Source of the DNA: Candidatus Woesearchaeota archaeon
GTDB taxonomy: Archaea; Nanobdellota; Nanobdellia; Woesearchaeales; SKGA01
Length of the DNA stretch: 32,426 nucleotides
Reading direction: 5' to 3'
Assembly: GCA_021734105.1 (NCBI GenBank)
Contig: JAIPJP010000010.1
Location: 1-32,426 of the forward strand
Positions 1 through 6,753 of this stretch are shown here, in pieces. A program made the position numbers and the translations under genes. Each line of letters begins with the position of its first letter. Position 1 is the stretch's first letter. Under the pieces are notes generated by a model. The model was not told the origin of the DNA. It saw nothing but the letters and a program-made list of their open reading frames with translations, and did not search any database.

Positions 1-128
1 AACAACCACTACAAACACGTTAAAATTTCATACTGAAATTCACTGGGTTGTAGCGTTAACAACCACTACAAACACGTTAAAATTTCATACTGAAATTCAC
101 TGGGTTGTAGCGTTAACAACCACTACAA
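1..128. repeat. 57-bp tandem repeat duplicating the 3' end of the FKBP gene
   Basis: Two identical 57-base units (1-57 and 58-114) are followed by the first 14 bases of a third (115-128). Those 14 bases are the last codons and part of the stop region of the leftward FKBP gene, so the array is a tandem duplication of the gene's 3' end plus about 43 bases downstream. On the leftward strand each unit holds two possible hairpins: GGTTGT/ACAACC with a 7-base loop, and AATTTCA/TGAAATT with a 3-base loop followed by T-rich sequence, so a terminator role is possible. The array reaches the window edge and may hold more copies. Confidence 0.9.
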
Positions 129-631
129 CTATCGCAACCGTCCTCGCCACAACTATCTCCTTGCGGCATGAACTTGGCCATATCTTCTTTTGTAGGTTTT
201 CTTGTCGTCATGACTTTAAGCTTAAAATGAAGGTCTTTTCCTGCCAGAGGATGATTTGCATCAATAACAAGTTCTTTATCTTTTACTTCTTTAATAGTTG
301 CAGGAAACACTTGGCCTGTAGGTGCCCTTATACCAATAGTCATACCAACTTCAGGCTTCATACCATCACCTAAATCAGTTTTAGGAACGGCTTTGATTAG
401 CTCCTCATTTGGCTGGCCATATGCATCGTTAGCTACGATATCAATTTCTTTTTCTTCGCCTTCAAGCATACCAACAAGAGCATTATCAAATCCTTTAATA
501 AGCATGCCTTGGCCTGCAAGTACTTCTAAAGGATCTTTCCCTTCAGAACTATCAAATGTTTCGCCATTATCTTTGAACGTGCCGGTGTAATGTAACTGGA
601 CAAAATGTCCTTTTTCTACTTTTTCTGCCAT
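113..631 (-). CDS. FKBP-type peptidyl-prolyl isomerase, SlyD-like
   Basis: A 172-residue cytosolic prolyl cis-trans isomerase and chaperone of the archaeal FKBP/SlyD class. The N-terminal FKBP half shows VQLHYTGTFKDNGETFDSS and later GMLEGEEKE. Between the two, the insert-in-flap (IF) chaperone domain runs from about residue 75 to 130, and the FKBP strand returns with HPLAGKDLHFKLKV, the usual SlyD layout. The tail is cysteine-rich (CGEDGCDSCSGC), like the metal-binding tail of SlyD, so nickel or zinc binding is plausible. I chose the ATG at 629-631 because a GAGGAG ribosome site lies 9 bases before it; a TTG three codons upstream overlaps that spacing. The final codons are the sequence repeated in tandem just downstream. 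Confidence 0.93.
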   Translation of the reverse strand: MAEKVEKGHFVQLHYTGTFKDNGETFDSSEGKDPLEVLAGQGMLIKGFDNALVGMLEGEEKEIDIVANDAYGQPNEELIKAVPKTDLGDGMKPEVGMTIGIRAPTGQVFPATIKEVKDKELVIDANHPLAGKDLHFKLKVMTTRKPTKEDMAKFMPQGDSCGEDGCDSCSGC

Positions 632-758
632 AATATACAACTCCTCTATCGGGTTTTAAAAGAACTAACCAAGGCTACCTTTTAAAGATTGTGGCGAATA
701 GAAAATGAACCCGTAATAAATAATTAACAAAGGAAGGAAAAGAAGGATTGTGAAAGTT

Positions 759-839
759 TTATTCTTCGTCTTCTTCTTCGTCAAAGAAGGCTGTTAAAGA
801 CTTATTTGCTAATTTTGCTTTGTAACTAATTTCTGCCAT
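759..839 (-). CDS. Small acidic-tailed peptide, 26 aa, unknown
   Basis: A 26-codon reading frame, MAEISYKAKLANKSLTAFF followed by DEEEDEE. A GGTGAG ribosome site lies about 6 bases before the ATG. The basic/hydrophobic N-terminal half and the run of acidic residues at the end are too biased to be random noise, but no family is recognised. It lies between the FKBP and histone genes on the same strand. The good ribosome site is the main support. Confidence 0.5.
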   Translation of the reverse strand: MAEISYKAKLANKSLTAFFDEEEDEE

Positions 840-1120
840 AATACTCACCTACACACGCCGCAGAACACGTCTGCTTCACTAATTATCATTCTGGAAAAAC
901 TACTATAAAAAGAATGTTGGTATGCGAATACTATGTTTTGAAACATAGGCTCAACAATATAATAATAAGTAAAACTCATACACGACTCTGCTGAAAAAAA
1001 TAATTTTGCAAAAAAACTTTGAGCAAAAAGGTGTAACTTATGGTCAAGAAATTTCAAGAAAGTGTAGTGGGGAAAAATCAAGAAGAAAGGAACAAAATAA
1101 ATAAAAAGAAAAAAATGGAA

Positions 1121-1138
1121 AAAGACCTAAAGGTCTTT
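1121..1138 (-). terminator. Hairpin over the histone stop codon
   Basis: AAAGACCT (1121-1128) and AGGTCTTT (1131-1138) form a perfect 8-bp inverted repeat with a 2-base centre, and it covers the histone stop codon. On the leftward transcript it is followed by T-rich sequence. A terminator or mRNA 3'-end stabiliser is an inference. Confidence 0.45.
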
Positions 1139-1297
1139 TGCCATGACTGTTCGACGACCGTTAGCTTCAGCTCTTTTCACAGCTTTAGCAACTGATTCTC
1201 GAACGATTTTGTCCAATTCATCTGCAAAATCGCCAGCAACATTATAATCGCCAATAACATCTTTAATTTTTGCTTTTACTACTAATAAATCTGCCAT
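1127..1297 (-). CDS. Short histone-fold protein
   Basis: A 56-residue histone-fold protein that probably dimerises and wraps or bridges DNA. It starts MADLLVVKAKIKDVIGD and ends RRAEANGRRTVMAKDL-like (AEANGRRTVMAKDL); the NGR-R/K-TV/I-xAxDL element is the L2 loop and start of helix 3 of histone folds. The C-terminal helix 3 found in HMf-type archaeal histones is missing after DL. The N-terminus and this ending resemble, from memory, the single-fold bacterial histone of Bdellovibrio (Bd0055) more than HMfB. The start is set by GAGGTG seven bases upstream. A longer start reading MRCKQMADL is possible but lacks its own ribosome site. The stop codon lies inside a perfect hairpin. Confidence 0.85.
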   Translation of the reverse strand: MADLLVVKAKIKDVIGDYNVAGDFADELDKIVRESVAKAVKRAEANGRRTVMAKDL

Positions 1298-1405
1298 TTG
1301 TTTACACCTCACAAAATGTGTTTTCTAACGTCTTAGACGCTGTCTATGAAGAATTCTAGGAGTGAGCTATTTAAAGATTTCTATTAAGAAGAGCATGTCA
1401 AGAGA

Positions 1406-1420
1406 TTTATTTATAAATAA
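1406..1420 (+). promoter_or_regulatory. TATA box of the dph6-like operon
   Basis: An A/T stretch, TTTATTTATAAATAA, lies about 20-27 bases before the ATG at 1433. No Shine-Dalgarno site is visible, so a leaderless transcript is likely. Confidence 0.5.
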
Positions 1421-1432
1421 GCTCTGCTTCCT

Positions 1433-2128
1433 ATGGAAAAGACAATGAAACTAGCAATACTCCTCTCTGGCGGAAAAGACGCCCTTTACGCAGCATATCT
1501 AGCTAGTAAGGAGCATGATGTGGTATGTGCTATCACTATTAAATCTGAAAACAAAGAAAGTTATATGTTTCATACGCCAAACATCAACCTTGTTGACTTG
1601 CAAGCCAAAAGCATGCAAATTCCACTCATTATCGCACACACCAAAGGCGAGAAAGAAAAAGAACTCGATGATTTAGAACAAGCAATTGTGCAAGCAAAAC
1701 AAGAATTTGGAATTGAAGGTGTGGTGACTGGAGCGGTTGCTTCACAATATCAAGCAAGTCGCGTGCAAAAAATTTGTGCACGACAAGAACTCTGGGCGAT
1801 GAATCCTCTCTGGCAAATAAATCAAATTCAATTACTTCACGAATTATTAGACAACAAATTTGAAGTGATTATCTCAGGAGTATATGGATATCCACTTGAT
1901 GAGACGTGGCTAGGAAAAACAATTGATGCACCAATGATTAAACAACTCATTTCTCTCCAAGAACAATTCCAACTCAATCCAGCAGGAGAAGGTGGAGAAA
2001 TTGAGACGCTTGTTGTTGCCTGCCCGCTCTTTTTTCAGCGTATCAGCGTGCAGGGGTCAGAAATTGAGTATGAAAATCACGCAGGAACATTTCACGTCAC
2101 CAAAGCAGAGCTTGAGGCGCGCCAATGA
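1433..2128 (+). CDS. Dph6-like ATP pyrophosphatase (diphthine--ammonia ligase family)
   Basis: A 231-residue N-type ATP pyrophosphatase of the adenine nucleotide alpha-hydrolase fold. The PP-loop is LSGGKDALYAAYLA near the N-terminus, and later GAVASQYQASRV, NPLWQ and a PAGEGGEIET segment are typical of the Dph6/MJ0570 family. That family makes the last step of diphthamide on elongation factor 2: it activates diphthine with ATP and amidates it with ammonia. An in-frame ATG at 1445 (MKLAIL) is an equally good start; neither has a ribosome site, which fits the TATA box just upstream. Its last four bases overlap the start of a glutaminase-like gene, which suggests translational coupling and a shared reaction. 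Confidence 0.85.
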   Translation: MEKTMKLAILLSGGKDALYAAYLASKEHDVVCAITIKSENKESYMFHTPNINLVDLQAKSMQIPLIIAHTKGEKEKELDDLEQAIVQAKQEFGIEGVVTGAVASQYQASRVQKICARQELWAMNPLWQINQIQLLHELLDNKFEVIISGVYGYPLDETWLGKTIDAPMIKQLISLQEQFQLNPAGEGGEIETLVVACPLFFQRISVQGSEIEYENHAGTFHVTKAELEARQ

Positions 2129-2691
2129 ACGTTCTTGTTATTAGCACCGTAGATAAAACGTTACCCATTTACGAATTAGAATTTGTTCGGCCAATTGTAG
2201 ATACTGTCGCCGAAGCGAAAGCAACACCAATTGTTATACACATTAGTGAGTTGACTACAGATATTGTTGCTGATAAAATAATCATTAGTGGTACTGCCTA
2301 TCAAGATAATAAATTTCTCAAATATAAAGACAAGATAACCATTTTGTTTGAAATGAACGTACCAATGTTGGGTATTTGTGCAGGAGCAGAACTGCTGTTA
2401 CCGCAAGATTGTGTTCTGGAAACAGTAAAAGAAATTGGGTCGCTGGTTGTTGAAAATTTGGTCGAAGATGAGTTAACAAGCAAGCTTGATGGAAAAGAAG
2501 TGTATTTCTTACATCAACAAGGCATTCGAGCAATACCCTTAGGAAATGATGAGCTAGTTGGACTCTTAGCAAGTAAAGTTGGCATCGCAGCTTATCGCTA
2601 TAAAAATAAACCTATCTGGGGAATGCAATTTCACCCAGAAGTCGACAAGAAAAATGTAATTGCAGAATTCTTAACACAAACAGAAGAATAA
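2125..2691 (+). CDS. Class I glutamine amidotransferase domain protein (GuaA subunit A-like)
   Basis: A 188-residue stand-alone class I glutaminase, which would release ammonia from glutamine. The nucleophile elbow is LGICAGAELL with Cys85, and the His-x-Glu pair is QFHPEV (His170, Glu172). Size and layout match archaeal GMP synthase subunit A, but the N-terminal third is diverged and the usual Gln after the elbow (GxCxGxQ) is Glu here. The start ATGA overlaps the end of the Dph6-like ATPase, so the two are made together. It could be GuaAa, or a partner feeding ammonia to the neighbouring ATP pyrophosphatase. It converges with gltX, leaving 11 bases between the stops. Confidence 0.8.
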   Translation: MNVLVISTVDKTLPIYELEFVRPIVDTVAEAKATPIVIHISELTTDIVADKIIISGTAYQDNKFLKYKDKITILFEMNVPMLGICAGAELLLPQDCVLETVKEIGSLVVENLVEDELTSKLDGKEVYFLHQQGIRAIPLGNDELVGLLASKVGIAAYRYKNKPIWGMQFHPEVDKKNVIAEFLTQTEE

Positions 2692-2702
2692 AAAGTAAAA
2701 AA

Positions 2703-4418
2703 TTATTCGTGCGTAAACCAAAAGATTGGTTTTTTATTCTCTTCTTTTGTATCAAGTCTGCAGAATGCGAAACGTTCGAATTGAATAACATCTCCGACGT
2801 TGATTTTGTCGATGTTTGGCTCGCAAATCACTGGAAGTGTTTTTGTGTCCGGCATAAAAATTTCAGCCAAGACTTCATTACCATCTTTTGGAACGAAATG
2901 AATAAGACCTGCCTTTTCATCATTGCCTAACGCCAAGAAATCCTCATAGGATTGACTCACAAAAACAAATTCATCTTCACTAATCTTTTTGATATTCATC
3001 GCGTCCATAAATCGAACCGTCTGACCAATAGGAATTTCTTGATTGTCTTTTTTCTCAATATAATATTTTTCTGTTACTGCTAATTTTCGTTCTCCTTTTT
3101 CCTTATGCGGATGATAAGATAAAGAAAATTCTTTAATATCCTCAGGAATACCTGCTACTGCAATTTCAATAGGGTCAACAACAGCAAAGAAACGATAGGC
3201 AGACTCATCAAGAAGACTTCTGTTTACAGCAGCTATAACGCTATAATCTAAATTAGTTTGCGTCTTACTAAAACCAATTTTTTTAGCAAGTTCATAATAT
3301 GCTTCTTTCACAATTCCTCGACGCTTCAAAGCTCGAAGCGTCACTAAACGAGGGTCATCCCAACCGATGAAATCACCTGATTCAATAAGAGCTCTGATTT
3401 CTCGACCTTGGGTCGTTGCTCCAACTACATTATATCGGCCGTAATGTTTGTAGAGCACTTCGGGAAAGTTGAGGAGTTTTGCAACATAATTATGCAGTTC
3501 AATTCTTGAATCAAATTCATTACTACGCATAGCGTGCGTTACTCCAGTTAAACCTTCTTCAACTGGATTTTCAAAATCAAACATCGGCCAAACATTGAAT
3601 TTGTTTTTTTGCCTATAATGCTCAGTAGTATTAGAACGCATAATAACAGGATCTCGCATAACAGCATTTTTATGAGCGTGATCAATTTTTAGACGAACAG
3701 TAAAATCTTTTATTTTTCCTTCTTTCATATCAAACCATAAAGATAAGTTTTCTTTGACAGTCTTTTCTCTATTTTTTGAAGGTTTCATTTCTCTTCTTTG
3801 CAGAGCAATTTCTTCGCTTGTATCATCAGATACATACGCGTGATTTTCATTAAGTAATTTTTCGACATACTCATAGAACTTAGGAATGTCATCACTTGCA
3901 AAAATTGTTTCGTCAGGTTTAATACCTAAATAATTAAAACAATCTTCCTGCATTGCATCGACATATAGTTGAGCGTCCGCATCAGGGTTGGTATCTTCAA
4001 AACGAAAAATAACTTTTCCTTCGTACTTTTTTGCATAGAGATAATTGATGAGAAAACTCATTGCATGACCAAGGTGATTAAATTTAGAAGGGCCTGGTGC
4101 AATTCGAGTAACTACTTTTCCCATTTCGGCGTTTGGTAATTCAGGTAATTCTCCTGCTTTTTCTTTTCGCTCTTGTTTTTTTGCTTGCTGCTCTTGTTCA
4201 TACTCAGGATTTAATTGAAGAAGTTTTGCTTTTTGCTCGTTGACTGCAAGACCATTTAGTTCAGAAACTATTTTGTTAATAAGCTGCATTGCTCCCTGCA
4301 TATCATTTTTTGCATCGGGAAATTCTTTGATAAGACTACCAACAATTGCTTTCGGATTTGCTTGACCGCCATATTTGACTGCGTTTTCTAATGCTAAACG
4401 TCTAATGATATCTTCCAT
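2703..4418 (-). CDS. gltX: Glutamyl-tRNA synthetase, archaeal type
   Basis: A 571-residue class I aminoacyl-tRNA synthetase that charges tRNA-Glu, and in many archaea also tRNA-Gln, with glutamate. The first 95 residues are the archaeal helical extension with a K/E/Q-rich linker. The HIGH motif is HLGHA (His115-Gly-His118) after RIAPGPSKFN, and the KMSKS equivalent is GFSKTQTN. The C-terminal third is the beta-barrel anticodon-binding domain of the GlnRS/archaeal GluRS type, ending FERFAFCRLD. I start at MEDIIRRL: a TATA box lies 26 bases upstream, and the longer frame runs back through it into the tRNA gene. Translation is probably leaderless. Confidence 0.95.
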   Translation of the reverse strand: MEDIIRRLALENAVKYGGQANPKAIVGSLIKEFPDAKNDMQGAMQLINKIVSELNGLAVNEQKAKLLQLNPEYEQEQQAKKQERKEKAGELPELPNAEMGKVVTRIAPGPSKFNHLGHAMSFLINYLYAKKYEGKVIFRFEDTNPDADAQLYVDAMQEDCFNYLGIKPDETIFASDDIPKFYEYVEKLLNENHAYVSDDTSEEIALQRREMKPSKNREKTVKENLSLWFDMKEGKIKDFTVRLKIDHAHKNAVMRDPVIMRSNTTEHYRQKNKFNVWPMFDFENPVEEGLTGVTHAMRSNEFDSRIELHNYVAKLLNFPEVLYKHYGRYNVVGATTQGREIRALIESGDFIGWDDPRLVTLRALKRRGIVKEAYYELAKKIGFSKTQTNLDYSVIAAVNRSLLDESAYRFFAVVDPIEIAVAGIPEDIKEFSLSYHPHKEKGERKLAVTEKYYIEKKDNQEIPIGQTVRFMDAMNIKKISEDEFVFVSQSYEDFLALGNDEKAGLIHFVPKDGNEVLAEIFMPDTKTLPVICEPNIDKINVGDVIQFERFAFCRLDTKEENKKPIFWFTHE

Positions 4419-4440
4419 ACCACCTAGAGGGAAAGAAGAC

Positions 4441-4448
4441 TTTATAAA
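4441..4448 (-). promoter_or_regulatory. TATA box for gltX
   Basis: TTTATAAA is centred about 26 bases before the gltX ATG at 4418. This is the spacing expected if transcription starts at the start codon. Confidence 0.6.
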
Positions 4449-4481
4449 TTTCTTGTAAATACAAAAAGAAGATCCTTTTCT

Positions 4482-4598
4482 GGGCGAGTAGTTCAGTTCG
4501 GTAGAATGCCCGGTTGGCATACAATAAAGAAGTGTCACTTTGACAGAGTCTTATGTCCAAAGATCGGGTGATCCCGGGTTCAAATCCCGGCTCGTCCA
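4482..4598 (+). tRNA. tRNA-Ala (GGC) with a 43-nt BHB intron
   Basis: All arms pair: acceptor GGGCGAG/CTCGTCC with the G3:U70 wobble that identifies alanine, D stem GTTC/GAAT, anticodon stem CCCGG/TCGGG, T stem CCGGG/CCCGG around TTCAAAT, discriminator A. The loop TT-GGC-A is split after position 37. The intron spans 4520-4562. Its ends form a canonical bulge-helix-bulge: central helix TTGG/CCAA, bulges CAT and AGA, inner helix ACA/TGT. This is the substrate of archaeal splicing endonuclease. No 3' CCA is encoded. Confidence 0.93.
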
Positions 4599-4766
4599 TT
4601 ACAGTAACTCGGCGTTATTTGAACATGTTAAAAAATCAAATATTTTTTGCACCCACGCAAAGCTTAGACTACGTCATTAACATTCCTAGCTTTGCGCCCC
4701 GCGCAAGGAATCCCTGCTCGACCAGAACTAAAATTAAAATTATAACGATAAAAAGAATAAAAAAAA

Positions 4767-5123
4767 TTATAAAAAATCAGAAGAAAGCACGCCAAGATGC
4801 GCATCAAGTATGGATTTAGCAGGCAATCGCTCCTTTGATGAAGGCGGTTTTGCAAACATAGCTGCTTCAATGTTAGCACCATTGACCTTATCACGACTTT
4901 TTGCGACGTCAAGAAAAGCCAATAAATAATCCTCATCTGAAAGAGCAAAACGGTTTTCTAAAGGAATGTTTAAATCATCAAATAAACAGTATGGTTTCGT
5001 AGGCGGTTTAAGACCTAAACATTTATAGCTTAACGATCCATCAGGCAAAATAACATAATGTTCACTTTCTTTGCCATTACATATATACGGCTTGATACCA
5101 GGAATAAATTTTGTAAAGTCCAT
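4767..5123 (-). CDS. Unknown protein, 118 aa
   Basis: A 118-residue soluble protein starting MDFTKFIPGIKPYICNGKES. It contains YVILPDGSLSYKCLGLKPP and a more helical second half (ALSDEDYLLAFLDVAKSRDK). The two cysteines (Cys15 and Cys35) are not in a recognisable metal motif, and I do not recognise the family. A TATA-like TTTATAAA lies about 29 bases before the ATG. It is the last gene before the integrated element and faces away from it. It could be the host gene at the left junction, or an outlying element gene. Confidence 0.7.
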   Translation of the reverse strand: MDFTKFIPGIKPYICNGKESEHYVILPDGSLSYKCLGLKPPTKPYCLFDDLNIPLENRFALSDEDYLLAFLDVAKSRDKVNGANIEAAMFAKPPSSKERLPAKSILDAHLGVLSSDFL

Positions 5124-5157
5124 GATATAAAAGATAAATAAGCGTTAGTTTATAAAT

Positions 5158-5197
5158 TTTACGACAATCCAGTGATAAAACGACAGTGTGTCGTAAA
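5158..5197. promoter_or_regulatory. Cluster of TTTACGACA inverted repeats at the left edge of the element
   Basis: TTTACGACA (5158-5166) is repeated in inverted form as TGTCGTAAA (5189-5197). The latter also pairs with ACGACA (5180-5185) around a GTG centre, giving two overlapping palindromes. They lie between the divergent starts of the 118-aa gene and the first element gene. This suggests an operator, or part of an attachment region; which one cannot be told from sequence alone. Confidence 0.4.
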
Positions 5198-5238
5198 TTG
5201 CATTTCAAAACGACTTTCCTTAATGGAGAGTGGTAAAA

Positions 5239-5436
5239 GTGCAAAAATATGAGAAAACCCCAAATAAAACCCCTGAAAACGCTGTTTGTTACCAAAATGA
5301 GCTGTTCTTAATTAAATGGGCTTTAGAAGTCTGTAACCAAGAATATAATGGAAATTTACGCTGTTTCTTGACAAATTTCGCCAATCCAACACAAGAAACA
5401 GGAATCAAAGAGGGCTGTGGGGGTGGTCTTCTTTGA
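5239..5436 (+). CDS. Unknown small protein, 65 aa
   Basis: A 65-residue protein (MQKYEKTPNKTPENAVCYQN...) with three cysteines and a glycine-rich end (EGCGGGLL). I chose the GTG at 5239 because GGAG lies about 9 bases before it; a GTG at 5230 is in frame but has no site. It is not recognised. The end of the gene, stop included, lies in a strong hairpin. It is the first rightward gene of the element. Confidence 0.45.
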   Translation: MQKYEKTPNKTPENAVCYQNELFLIKWALEVCNQEYNGNLRCFLTNFANPTQETGIKEGCGGGLL

Positions 5437-5439
5437 TTC
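5402..5439 (+). terminator. Hairpin with G-rich loop over the end of the 65-aa gene
   Basis: GAATCAAAG (5402-5410) pairs perfectly with CTTTGATTC (5431-5439). The 20-base loop holds GGG, GGGGG and GG runs, and a pyrimidine-rich tract (TTCTTTCTTCTTG) follows. This would work as a terminator, though the G-rich loop may have its own fold. Confidence 0.45.
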
Positions 5440-5821
5440 TTCTTTCTTCTTGTCATGGAGTTAGAAGACTAATCAATTTTCCGGAATTAAGAGACTTCTG
5501 TTTAACCTACTATCAAAACAGAAAGCACTCTCAAAAAATTCCTAAAAATCATACTCAAGAAATCCAAATTTCACTTAATAAGTGGAGTTAATAAGAAAAT
5601 CAGGACTTAATGATATGTATTCGAAAATGTAGCGGATACATACCCAAACAGAGCAAAAAAGTAGTTACTTGAGATTTAAGTTAGAGTTAAGTCTCTTAAA
5701 AAGTAGTTGTTTGCGTAGCTGTTTGCTCAATAGTTCTGAAAAAATAATCAAAGTTAGTAACACCATAAGGTTTGGGTTTCTTGTTATTAAGTGGAGTTAT
5801 TAAGACAAAAAGAGGTAAAAA
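5440..5821. other. 382-bp non-coding region with direct and inverted repeats
   Basis: No credible gene is seen. Two 21-base direct repeats, identical but for two A/T changes, share the core AAGTGGAGTTA (5575-5595 and 5784-5804). The first also overlaps the palindrome CACTTA-A-TAAGTG (5572-5584). Further inverted repeats are ATGTAT...ATACAT around 5616-5642 and GAGA-TTTAA...TTAA-GTCTC around 5671-5695. AAAAAGTAGTT occurs twice. It is the longest gene-free stretch of the element, so a replication origin or a control region is possible. Confidence 0.55.
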
Positions 5822-6121
5822 ATGGGCAAACCAAAGAAGTATGCAATCAAAACCATAAACTTTGGGGAAAATGGACACCCTGCAAGAATTTTGGTAGAGC
5901 AATATATCAAACTACATGGAAAAAATGCACTCTCTCAACTAATAAGGCGTTTAGTAGTCATCTATCTCATGGACAAACCTGAATACAAAGACTGGAAAGC
6001 ACAGCTTTTGATTCACGAAAGAAAAGAAATAGGCAAAAATGTAGCGTCAAAAATGCAAAGGCGTTGCCAAATAGACGAGGAACTAAGAGAGATGGGCATA
6101 GACCCTGATGACATTTTCTAA
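5822..6121 (+). CDS. Small basic protein, possible ribbon-helix-helix DNA-binding protein, 99 aa
   Basis: A 99-residue basic protein. Residues 6-12 (KYAIKTINF) could be the beta strand. ARILVEQYIKLHG and ALSQLIRRLVVIYL could be the two helices of a ribbon-helix-helix fold, followed by a charged helical tail. A GAGGT ribosome site precedes the ATG, and one copy of the 21-base direct repeat lies 17 bases upstream, so autoregulation is possible. The protein ends GIDPDDIF, an acidic-hydrophobic tip similar to those of other element proteins. The DNA-binding role is inferred from the secondary-structure pattern only. Confidence 0.6.
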   Translation: MGKPKKYAIKTINFGENGHPARILVEQYIKLHGKNALSQLIRRLVVIYLMDKPEYKDWKAQLLIHERKEIGKNVASKMQRRCQIDEELREMGIDPDDIF

Positions 6122-6145
6122 ACAAAAAAAACGAGGTGTAAAAAA

Positions 6146-6280
6146 ATGAATGAAGAACAAAACAACCAACCAAAACAAGAAGTGCAAACAACAACAAGCC
6201 AAAACGGTGTAAGTCTTGAAAATCTTGACAAAAGACTACAAGCAATCGAGGAAGTGCTAAAAAAAGAAAACAAAATTTGA
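6146..6280 (+). CDS. Small coiled-coil peptide, 44 aa
   Basis: A 44-codon gene with GAGGTG eight bases before the ATG. The N-terminal half is rich in N, Q, T and K and probably disordered. The C-terminal half (SLENLDKRLQAIEEVLKKEN) has a heptad pattern of L and I fitting a coiled coil. The family is unknown. A terminator-like hairpin follows directly after the stop. Confidence 0.65.
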   Translation: MNEEQNNQPKQEVQTTTSQNGVSLENLDKRLQAIEEVLKKENKI

Positions 6281-6281
6281 T

Positions 6282-6315
6282 GCCATCAATTTGATGGCTC
6301 TTATTATTTTTTTAA
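6282..6315 (+). terminator. Hairpin plus T-run after the 44-aa gene
   Basis: GCCATCA (6282-6288) pairs with TGATGGC (6292-6298) around ATT. The T-rich run TCTTATTATTTTTTT follows at once. It looks like an intrinsic terminator separating the first small genes from the next group. Confidence 0.6.
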
Positions 6316-6322
6316 TTGAAAA

Positions 6323-6487
6323 ATGAAAAAATGTCTATCATGCCAAAAACACAGGACAATGAGAAGACAAAAGGGAATATGGCTTTGTAAGGAGTGCATA
6401 AAAGACCCTTATGTCAAAGCAATTCTCAACAATGAAGCATATAGTCAATTAACCAAAAAAGAACTATTAAGGGGGCTAAAAAAATGA
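6323..6487 (+). CDS. Small zinc-ribbon protein, 54 aa
   Basis: A 54-residue basic protein with CLSC near the N-terminus and CKEC about 16 residues later, the spacing of a zinc ribbon or knuckle, then a short helical tail. Nucleic-acid binding is a reasonable guess. The stop overlaps the start of the next zinc-ribbon gene (ATGA), so the two are coupled. There is no clear ribosome site; the hairpin and T-run lie just upstream. Confidence 0.65.
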   Translation: MKKCLSCQKHRTMRRQKGIWLCKECIKDPYVKAILNNEAYSQLTKKELLRGLKK

Positions 6488-6741
6488 GCAAAGAATATCA
6501 AAAATTCAAATGTGTAAATTGCGAACACGAATTTATTAGCGGAGCAAAAAAACCAAGATGTAGCAAATGCTTTTCAACAAGAATAAACAAAATATCAGCG
6601 TTCTCACTTGAAAAAGAAATGCGACCACAAACAACAACAAAAGAAGAACCAAAACCAATAAACAAACCAATAGAACAAAAAACAATGCCAATGCCAAAGC
6701 AAGAAAAGAGAAACGACTTTCTTGACGACCTTGATTTTTAG
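6484..6741 (+). CDS. Zinc-ribbon protein with disordered linker and acidic C-terminal tip, 85 aa
   Basis: An 85-residue protein. The zinc ribbon spans residues 8-35 (CVNC...CSKC). A disordered linker rich in P, K, Q and T follows, and the protein ends RNDFLDDLDF. The ribbon-linker-acidic-tip layout recalls proteins that bind nucleic acid and recruit a partner by the tail, as single-stranded DNA-binding proteins do. The DFLDDL ending recurs in two late genes of the same element. A GGGGG ribosome site lies 8 bases before the ATG. Confidence 0.7.
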   Translation: MSKEYQKFKCVNCEHEFISGAKKPRCSKCFSTRINKISAFSLEKEMRPQTTTKEEPKPINKPIEQKTMPMPKQEKRNDFLDDLDF

Positions 6742-6753
6742 GAGTTGATAAAA

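Noticed and set aside
1-114. CRISPR array at the left edge
   Set aside because: The whole 57-base unit is identical between copies, with no variable spacer; it is a tandem duplication of a gene's 3' end.
845-1081. 78-aa leftward frame between the small acidic peptide and the histone
   Set aside because: No ribosome site, odd composition and no family pattern; it overlaps the promoter region of the acidic peptide.
4402-4819. Frames crossing the tRNA-Ala gene on both strands
   Set aside because: They are chance frames over a structural RNA and the gltX promoter.
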